From: an uncultured Verrucomicrobiota bacterium
Lineage (GTDB): Bacteria; Verrucomicrobiota; Verrucomicrobiia; Palsa-1439
Length of the DNA stretch: 12,088 nucleotides
NCBI GenBank assembly: GCA_903825695.1
Contig: CAIKBP010000025.1
Location: forward strand, 1-12,088
Reading direction: 5' to 3'
Below are positions 7,103-12,088 of the stretch, one piece after another (within the stretch, counting starts at the first letter, position 1; each line of letters opens with the position of its first letter). The notes beneath the pieces were generated by a model. That model saw only the letters and a list, made by a program, of their open reading frames with translations, was not told the DNA's origin and did not search any database. The position numbers and the translations under genes are program-made.

Positions 7103-7641
7103 CGTTGGCCCTCCGGCAAGCCCAACCAAGCAAGAGGCAAAGAACCGAATCTGTAATGGCAGTTGACGCTGTGGATGTAATCCAGGACATCGCGATAGCG
7201 GGGATCTTTGAACCAGTCGCTCAGGACGTAGACGTATTCGACCCTCAAACCAAGACCAGTGACCAGCTTTAGGTATTGCTTCCGTTTGAAGTCGCAGGTC
7301 TGCAATTTCTCGTCAACCGATCCGTTGACCTGCTGATACTTGACCTCGATGATGAACAGGGTTTCACGAACGATTACGAGCAGTGCATCATCTGGAAGAA
7401 GCTGCTTCGTGATCAGAGGCTTCCAATCAACTCCGTTCTCTTGAAGAAAATCATAGAAGTCGTGTTTGCGAAAACATCTCGCGACTAGCTTGCCTTTGAA
7501 AAACACACCCAAGCCCGCCTTGCCCCGAACCGGCTGAACGTCGTAGCCCGGCGTTGTTCGGAGCAAGTCGTGGAAATCCACGTCTTTCTCGAAAACCAAA
7601 CCAGTCTGTGTGCTGCCGCCGCCTATGCCGCCTTGTTTCAT
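7099..7641 (-). CDS. Predicted type II restriction endonuclease, PD-(D/E)XK fold
   Basis: This 180-residue protein contains a well-formed PD-(D/E)XK site: P83-D84, followed after 14 residues by E99-V-K101 (FIIEVKYQ). Residues 102-116 (YQQVNGSVDEKLQTC) then run into a basic FKRKQY segment likely to face DNA. The N-terminus is Gly-rich (GGIGGGSTQTGLVFEKDVD), and Glu18 is a plausible extra metal-site residue. It starts by ATGA overlap with the upstream methyltransferase gene, with AAAGGA (7647-7652) five bases before the ATG. The next gene is joined the same way. Its position after an adenine methyltransferase fits a type II system, presumably cutting the sequence that the methyltransferase protects. 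It is shorter than DpnII (about 290 residues, from memory), and I see no obvious similarity to it. The cut site is unknown. By eye the gene is less GC-rich than its neighbours. Confidence 0.8.
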   Translation of the reverse strand: MKQGGIGGGSTQTGLVFEKDVDFHDLLRTTPGYDVQPVRGKAGLGVFFKGKLVARCFRKHDFYDFLQENGVDWKPLITKQLLPDDALLVIVRETLFIIEVKYQQVNGSVDEKLQTCDFKRKQYLKLVTGLGLRVEYVYVLSDWFKDPRYRDVLDYIHSVNCHYRFGSLPLAWLGLPEGQR

Positions 7642-8645
7642 GATAATCCTTTGGCGAATAGGTCGGCAGGGCTTACTTCTCCGGCCTTGATCCGTCTGAC
7701 CGCAAGTTTGGCGTGCGCTTCGTCCAGTTCGATCCCGACGAACTGTCTGCTTTGCCGGATGCAGGCGACTGCGGTAGTGCCGCCTCCCATGAATGGGTCG
7801 AGCACAAGCGCGGCTTCGTCGGTCGAGGCAAGAATGCAGCGCTCGACCAAGGCGACCGGCTTCTGGGTAGGGTGTTTCCCTTCGGTCTTCTCGTCAGCAC
7901 CGGGCGCTGACATTTGTAACATGTTGGGGGGGGGGAGGTTACGCCACTGCTCTACCAATAGGTCGCGCTCTTTCTCTGACAGCGGCAGATCGCGCCACAC
8001 CGTTTTCATCTGTTTCCCGCTAACTGCCTTCATCACCTTGTAGTTAAAGACGTGACGGCTCTTTTCGCTCTTCGCGGCCCAGAGAACGGTTTCGGTCGAG
8101 TGCGTAAAATACCGGCACGACAGGTTCGGCGGCGGATTCGGTTTCTCCCAAGCGATGTCGTTCAGAATCTTCATGCCGAGTTGTTGCATGGCGTAGCCGA
8201 CGCTGAAAATCACGTGATGTGTGCCGGTCACCCAAATCGTGCCGTTGGGTTTCAGGACGCGCTGGCAACGCCGGAGCCATTCGGTGTTGAATTCGTGGTT
8301 TAGCTCCGGTCCCCGACTCTTATCCCATTCTCCCTTGTCCACCTTGACCATTCGGCCCGCGTGACAAGTGATGCCGCCGTTCGACAGGAAATACGGCGGG
8401 TCGGCAAAAATCATGTCGAAGCAGCCATCGGGATGTTTCTCGGCAATGGCGTCGAGCACTTCGAGACAGTCGCCTTGGTAGAGCCAGATTCCGTGGGCGT
8501 CATCGCGATAGACGCAGTTGACGGTTCGACTCTGCTCACCGCAGGGCGGCGCGAGTGCGGTATTCTCCATCACGATGCCGTCGAGAGGGCTTAACCTTTC
8601 GAGCCTGGGTTCGTAACGGACTGTTTTGCGCGCTTTTCTCGCCAC
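7638..8645 (-). CDS. Adenine-specific DNA methyltransferase, beta class, DpnA-like
   Basis: This 335-residue enzyme transfers a methyl group from S-adenosylmethionine to DNA. Motif IV, DPPY (82-85), comes early and motif I, DPFMGGGT (283-290), comes late, which defines the beta class. DPPY rather than SPPY favours N6-adenine. From memory, DPPYFLSNGGITC, KGEWDKS, NLSCRYFTHSTETVLWA and GKHPTQKP closely match the DpnA (M.DpnIIB)/M.HinfI-like group. GATC is therefore a reasonable but unproven target. The start is uncertain: the GTG at 8645 gives a basic N-terminus without a clear ribosome binding site, and the ATG at 8570 (residue 26) is an alternative. Residues 237-240 (LPPP) are encoded by a run of ten C, a possible slippage site. 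The stop codon overlaps the nuclease start as ATGA. I see no gene for a controller protein nearby. Confidence 0.92.
   Translation of the reverse strand: MARKARKTVRYEPRLERLSPLDGIVMENTALAPPCGEQSRTVNCVYRDDAHGIWLYQGDCLEVLDAIAEKHPDGCFDMIFADPPYFLSNGGITCHAGRMVKVDKGEWDKSRGPELNHEFNTEWLRRCQRVLKPNGTIWVTGTHHVIFSVGYAMQQLGMKILNDIAWEKPNPPPNLSCRYFTHSTETVLWAAKSEKSRHVFNYKVMKAVSGKQMKTVWRDLPLSEKERDLLVEQWRNLPPPNMLQMSAPGADEKTEGKHPTQKPVALVERCILASTDEAALVLDPFMGGGTTAVACIRQSRQFVGIELDEAHAKLAVRRIKAGEVSPADLFAKGLS
7926..7935. repeat. Homopolymer run of ten C (coding strand) in the methyltransferase gene
   Basis: Ten consecutive G on the plus strand encode part of L237 and P238-P240 of the methyltransferase. Gain or loss of one base would shift the frame before motif I (283-290) and abolish activity. 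Runs of this kind mediate phase variation in several known restriction-modification systems. Confidence 0.9.
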
Positions 8646-8651
8646 GGTGTG

Positions 8652-8688
8652 GATCGATCACTTTCCTACGAAAATGATCAAGATCATT
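8652..8688. promoter_or_regulatory. Four-GATC cluster and palindrome upstream of the methyltransferase
   Basis: GATC occurs at 8652-8655, 8656-8659, 8676-8679 and 8682-8685, all in the 57-bp gap before the methyltransferase start. The last two form a perfect palindrome, AATGATC-AA-GATCATT (8673-8688). A second inverted repeat, CGACGG-C-CCGTCG (8689-8701), is directly adjacent. No convincing -35/-10 pair is visible, so the transcript may come from an unusual promoter or by read-through from the upstream gene. The cluster looks like an operator or methylation-sensitive control site. The AT-rich palindrome followed by TTTTC could instead act as a weak terminator for the upstream gene. Confidence 0.5.
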
Positions 8689-8702
8689 CGACGGCCCGTC
8701 GG

Positions 8703-10595
8703 CTACCGTTTTTCATGCGCTTGGGCGCGCACCCAGCGGGACAGGTCCATCGTCAGATCATATCGCGCCAGCGGTGTGATGAGGTAGATGCCGGGAAAAA
8801 GTTCCAGCACTGCCTCGGCCATTTCGCGGGCGATGGCCAGACCTTCTTTCCTGCCTTCGTCGCCTTCCTTGCCGCGCATACGGTCGCGGACAGGGTGGGG
8901 GATGGAAATGCCGGGGACTTCATTCGCCAGAAACTCTGCGTTGCGCGCGTTCAATAGCGGCATGACGCCGACGAGCACCGGGACGCCGAATTGGCTGGCT
9001 ACGTCGTGGACTGTTTTCGCTAGTTGACGGTCGTATATCGGCTGGGTCATGACGAATTGCGCCCCTGCGGCGATCTTGCGTTCCAGTCGTTTGGTCTGGG
9101 CCTCGATGTTGGTGACATTGGGATTGAACGCGCAGCCCACGACGAAATTCGCGCGGTATTTCAGCGGATGACCCGCGAGAGTTTGGCCGCCGTTCAGCTT
9201 GATGATTGCGCCGATGAGGTCAACGGAGTTCAGGTCGTACACCGATGTCGCGTCGGGCACATCGCCAAACTTGGCCGGGTCGCCCGTGACCGCCAGCACA
9301 TGACGCAGACCGAGCGCCGCCATCCCCATCAGTTCGCTTTGCAGGCCGATGGAATTGCGGTCGCGACACGTCAGATGAACGATGGTGGTCAGCCCGACTT
9401 CCCGTTCCACCAGATGTGCCAGCGCAACATTGCTCATCCGCAGGATCGCCATCGAATTGTCCGCCACCGTCAGCGCGTCCGTTCCGGCCGCTTTCAACGC
9501 TGCGGCGCCTTCCAAAATCCGGGCGTAATCCATATTGCGCGGGGGATCAAGCTCGGTCACGATGAGCGTGCGTTTCTTGATGATGTCCAGAATCGTCTCG
9601 CTCGGCGGCTGTATCGGTTTGGTGTCGCGGACCCGCTGTGTTATCGGCACCACCACTTTCGTGGTCACGGGACGCAACCCGCGCATGGCGGCGGCGATGG
9701 CCGCCGTATGGGCAGGATTGGTGCCGCAACAACTTCCCACCAGTCGAACGCCTTCCTCGACCAGTTGACGCGCCGCAGTGCCCATGTATTCAGGCGTAGT
9801 TTGGAAAATGAACTGCTGATTGAAAAACTGGGGTCGTCCCGCGTTGGGATACGCGCTCAACAGCAGCGCGCCTGCGTCGACGCCTTGCGGCGTGCCTGCA
9901 TCGACGCCTCGCGGCGCGTCATCGAGCGGCACGCGCCGGAAAACCTGTAACGTGCCGTGCGGTCCGTTGAGGCAGTTACAACCCACCACATCCGCTCCAG
10001 CCGCGCGCAGTTGCTTGAACGCCGTCACCACGTTCACGCCGCCGAACGTAAACCCTTCTTCGCTGAACGACATCGAGGCGATTACGGGGCATTTGCGAGC
10101 GAGTTGTTTGGCCAGACGCACGCCACGCAGTAGGTCGTCAAGGTCTGTGTACGTCTCGAACAGCAGGATGTCCGGTTCCGCCTCCAAAAGCGCGGCGATC
10201 TGGGCGCACTGCGCCGCCTCGCGTTCTTCCGCTGTCGGCGGGTTTTCCCGGTCAGGGGCGGTCAGGGGACCGATTGAGGCCGCCACGAACACGTTTTTCC
10301 CGGCCGCCATCTTGCGGGCCAGTTCAACGGCTGTGCGATTGATGATGCCGAGCTTGTCTTCGAAGCCGTGGACGCGCAGTTTCCACGGGTTTGCGCCAAA
10401 AGAGTTGGTGCGGATGACCTGTGCGCCGGCGGCAATGTAATCCGCGTGAACGCGCCGGATCAAATCCGGCTTTGTCAGGTTCAGTTCCTCGTGGCAGAAC
10501 CTTTGCGGCACGCCGCGTTCATGCAACAACGTCCCCATCGCGCCGTCGCCCACCAGCACGTGTTCCCGGAGCTGGGTCAAAAACTCATTGTTCAT
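8703..10595 (-). CDS. Bifunctional homocysteine S-methyltransferase / methylenetetrahydrofolate reductase
   Basis: This 630-residue fusion is YitJ-like. Residues 1-310 are a homocysteine S-methyltransferase domain with DGAMGT near the start and the zinc cysteines in GCNC (C208) and GSCCGTNP (C289, C290). Residues 335-625 are a MetF-type domain, with the catalytic-region Glu in TELDPPR (348), the VTGDP loop (436-440) and FVMTQPIYD (514-522). Together they would make methyl-tetrahydrofolate from methylene-tetrahydrofolate and methylate homocysteine in methionine synthesis; the methyl donor of the first domain is not fixed by sequence. The ATG at 10595 is chosen because the family starts here. 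An upstream in-frame start at 10709 would add 38 unrelated residues and overlap htrA. Residues 225-242 include a tandem RGVDAGTP/QGVDAG insertion. The gene lies 40 bp after htrA with no terminator between them. Confidence 0.93.
   Translation of the reverse strand: MNNEFLTQLREHVLVGDGAMGTLLHERGVPQRFCHEELNLTKPDLIRRVHADYIAAGAQVIRTNSFGANPWKLRVHGFEDKLGIINRTAVELARKMAAGKNVFVAASIGPLTAPDRENPPTAEEREAAQCAQIAALLEAEPDILLFETYTDLDDLLRGVRLAKQLARKCPVIASMSFSEEGFTFGGVNVVTAFKQLRAAGADVVGCNCLNGPHGTLQVFRRVPLDDAPRGVDAGTPQGVDAGALLLSAYPNAGRPQFFNQQFIFQTTPEYMGTAARQLVEEGVRLVGSCCGTNPAHTAAIAAAMRGLRPVTTKVVVPITQRVRDTKPIQPPSETILDIIKKRTLIVTELDPPRNMDYARILEGAAALKAAGTDALTVADNSMAILRMSNVALAHLVEREVGLTTIVHLTCRDRNSIGLQSELMGMAALGLRHVLAVTGDPAKFGDVPDATSVYDLNSVDLIGAIIKLNGGQTLAGHPLKYRANFVVGCAFNPNVTNIEAQTKRLERKIAAGAQFVMTQPIYDRQLAKTVHDVASQFGVPVLVGVMPLLNARNAEFLANEVPGISIPHPVRDRMRGKEGDEGRKEGLAIAREMAEAVLELFPGIYLITPLARYDLTMDLSRWVRAQAHEKR
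9870..9917. repeat. In-frame tandem 24-bp repeat inside the homocysteine methyltransferase domain
   Basis: Two adjacent 24-bp units (9870-9893 and 9894-9917) differ at only three positions. The first contains a short perfect inverted repeat, ACGCC-TTGC-GGCGT, and the second a similar CGCC-TCGC-GGCG. The 24-bp unit preserves the reading frame and encodes two GVDAG copies, seemingly an insertion between the family's VFRR and LLLSAYPNAG segments. Confidence 0.8.
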
Positions 10596-10635
10596 TCTGG
10601 GTTGTAGCCTTGTCTGAAAACGCGAGTATGAACTG

Positions 10636-12006
10636 TTACCGTGCCTTGAGCGTGATACCGCTGGTCTGTTGCATGGTGAAGTTACCCCGGTGTTCGATGA
10701 CCAGCACATTCATTGAAACAGGGTCGCCCGTCTTGATGTCCGCCAGTTGCTCGGCCAGACGGTCGAGCGACTGAACCTCATCACCGCCCACCTGTGTGAT
10801 CACAATACCGCGATTGACCCCAGCCACGGCGGCGGGACCGCCTTTCTCCACATCGGCCACGAGCAGGCCTTGCACAACAGGCATGTCCATCGCCGTCGCA
10901 AGGTCGGGTGTCAACTCCTGCACTTGCAACCCGAACTTACGTCGCATAAGGTCAATCGCCGACAGTTTTGGCAGCGCGACCAGTTTCACCGTAAACGTTT
11001 GCGCCTTGCCGTTTCGCGCAGCTTCGAATTTCACCACGTCGCCCGCCTTTTTGTGGAGCAGATGCCGCAGCAACTGCAGCACGTCACTGAATTTCTCGCC
11101 GTCCACCGCCACCACCGTGTTGCTTGCTGCAAGCCCCGCTTTCGCTGCGGGACTGCCAACCTGCACGTCGGCAATGACGATGCCGTCGTTTTCGCGCGCG
11201 AACCGCAGGCCGAGCCAGAGATGCTCGCGTTTCTCGGGCGACAACCACGTCGCCAGCATGCTTGCAACGCGTTTGACTGGGATTGCGAACCCGATGCCTT
11301 GTGCCTGCGAAAGGATCGCCATGTTTATGCCGACCAGTTGGCCGCGGGTGTTGATCAACGGTCCGCCTGAGTTACCGGGATTGATCGCGGCATCGGTCTG
11401 CAGAATGTCGTCAAACGTCACGTCGCCGGCCGTATATTTCCGGCTCTTGGCGCTGATGATGCCTTTGGTGACTGTCTCCTCCAGCCCGAACGGGTTGCCG
11501 ACGGCGACGACCGTCTCGCCCAGCAACGGTTCGCGACCGCTGGCGATGTCAACGAACGGCAGCGGCTGTTTTGGCTCGATTTTAAGCAGAGCGAGATCGT
11601 TCGCCTCGTCGCCGCTGACGTACTTGGCCTCGTAATGCGTGCCGTCGTTCATCACCACGTCGATCTTCGTGGCGCGCCGCACGACATGCCAATTCGTGAC
11701 CAGCCAGCCATCCTCGTCCACCACCACGCCCGAACCAAGACTTTGCGCTCCCTCGACGTACGGTCGACGGGACTGCCCGAAGAACTGCCGCCACAAATCC
11801 TCGAACGGATCAGCAAACTGCCGTGACACGAGTTGTTCGGTGCGGATGTTCACAACGGCGGGAAGAACTTTTTGGACTGCCAACACGACCGGGTCGTCAG
11901 CGGCAGTATCCAAAGGTTCTGCGGCTTTCACCGCAATACCAAGCAGAAGAAATGACAGTGCAACCCCGAGAGTTTTCGTGGCCACAAATCGGATTCGCAT
12001 TTTCAT
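10636..12006 (-). CDS. HtrA/DegP-type periplasmic serine protease with two PDZ domains
   Basis: This protein of about 456 residues degrades or refolds damaged envelope proteins. Numbered from the ATG at 12006, the trypsin-like triad is His107 (TNWHVV), Asp137 (NDLALLK) and Ser213 (NPGNSGGP). The first PDZ domain covers about 262-345, with carboxylate-binding-type WLGLRF near its start. The second runs from about 350 to the end. A signal peptide (TLGVALSFLLLGIAV core, cleavage after VKA) sends it to the periplasm. A Q-linker-like DPFEDLWRQFFGQ region matches the usual L-A loop. The frame is open to 12057, but those 17 extra residues cover the promoter and precede the signal peptide. The ATGs at 12006 and 12000 are both plausible and neither has a clear ribosome binding site. 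I give no symbol because degP, degQ and degS cannot be told apart here, although two PDZ domains exclude DegS. Confidence 0.93.
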   Translation of the reverse strand: MKMRIRFVATKTLGVALSFLLLGIAVKAAEPLDTAADDPVVLAVQKVLPAVVNIRTEQLVSRQFADPFEDLWRQFFGQSRRPYVEGAQSLGSGVVVDEDGWLVTNWHVVRRATKIDVVMNDGTHYEAKYVSGDEANDLALLKIEPKQPLPFVDIASGREPLLGETVVAVGNPFGLEETVTKGIISAKSRKYTAGDVTFDDILQTDAAINPGNSGGPLINTRGQLVGINMAILSQAQGIGFAIPVKRVASMLATWLSPEKREHLWLGLRFARENDGIVIADVQVGSPAAKAGLAASNTVVAVDGEKFSDVLQLLRHLLHKKAGDVVKFEAARNGKAQTFTVKLVALPKLSAIDLMRRKFGLQVQELTPDLATAMDMPVVQGLLVADVEKGGPAAVAGVNRGIVITQVGGDEVQSLDRLAEQLADIKTGDPVSMNVLVIEHRGNFTMQQTSGITLKAR

Positions 12007-12014
12007 AGACACAA

Positions 12015-12043
12015 AGTATATTGCCATACTGACGGGCGAGCAA
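12015..12043 (-). promoter_or_regulatory. Sigma70-like promoter of htrA
   Basis: On the minus strand, TTGCTC (12043-12038) and TATACT (12020-12015) are separated by 17 bases. The -10 matches five of six consensus positions. Only eight bases separate the -10 box from the ATG at 12006, so the transcript would begin one to two bases before the start codon and be leaderless or nearly so. Confidence 0.45.
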
Positions 12044-12088
12044 GCCATGGTCTTCAACCGTTACGCCGCGGTACGCAATGACGTTCTC

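Noticed and set aside
8673..8701. Adjacent palindromes as a rho-independent terminator of the metF-like gene
   Set aside because: The AT-rich palindrome has a two-base spacer, too short for a good loop, and only a short T-run follows. An operator role fits the GATC clustering better, though termination is not excluded.
10596..10709. 38-residue N-terminal extension of the homocysteine methyltransferase fusion
   Set aside because: It overlaps the end of htrA and has no likeness to the family, whose N-terminus begins at the ATG at 10595.
12007..12057. 17-residue extension of HtrA upstream of the signal peptide
   Set aside because: It covers the -35/-10 promoter and would place unrelated residues ahead of a good signal peptide.
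1..12088. CRISPR array, tRNA, rRNA, transposase or riboswitch
   Set aside because: No regularly spaced repeats, cloverleaf-like sequence, transposase motifs or known riboswitch core were found on either strand by eye.

Overview
The window looks like bacterial chromosome of moderately high GC. Nearly all genes are on the minus strand. My best guess for the source is Verrucomicrobiota (Pedosphaera/Limisphaerales-like) or a related PVC-group lineage. The reasons are the GldA/GldF/GldG-like ABC operon ending in a multi-repeat DUF4340 protein, the fused homocysteine methyltransferase/methylenetetrahydrofolate reductase, and GC-rich interspersed inverted repeats. There is no rRNA or other marker gene, so this assignment is inference.

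Layout from right to left, which is the direction of transcription for all but one gene. (1) 10636-12006: a periplasmic HtrA/DegP-type serine protease with a signal peptide and two PDZ domains. A good sigma70-like promoter lies only 8 bp before its start codon. (2) 8703-10595: the bifunctional homocysteine S-methyltransferase/MTHFR, 40 bp downstream of htrA. It carries an in-frame tandem 24-bp repeat. (3) 6890-8645: a compact restriction-modification operon. It holds a beta-class adenine DNA methyltransferase resembling the DpnA (M.DpnIIB, GATC) group, a 180-residue PD-(D/E)XK nuclease, and a 70-residue very acidic protein. All three are joined by ATGA stop/start overlaps. The 57 bp ahead of the methyltransferase hold four GATC sites within 34 bp, two of them in a 16-bp palindrome. 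The methyltransferase gene itself contains a run of ten C residues.

(4) 6258-6884: the only plus-strand gene, a small secreted helical protein of unknown function. (5) 5562-6058: a DUF4258/DUF2283 pair, again joined by ATGA, with the look of a toxin-antitoxin-like module. (6) 56-5386: a four-gene ABC operon consisting of ATPase, six-helix permease, GldG-like auxiliary protein and DUF4340 protein. A promoter is visible upstream, and GC-rich hairpin repeats separate the first two genes.

The blocks at 56-5386 and 8703-12006 look like ordinary chromosome. The stretch 5562-8645 looks accessory: mobile-type small modules, tight overlaps and, by eye, somewhat lower GC in the nuclease gene. The most interesting reading of the window is a restriction-modification operon with no controller gene. 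Expression may be tuned by methylation of its own clustered GATC sites, activity may be switched by slippage in the C-tract, and an undescribed acidic third protein may act with it. No gene-free stretch exceeds 300 bp. The two longest gaps, 5387-5561 and 6059-6257, hold only candidate promoters and a weak hairpin.
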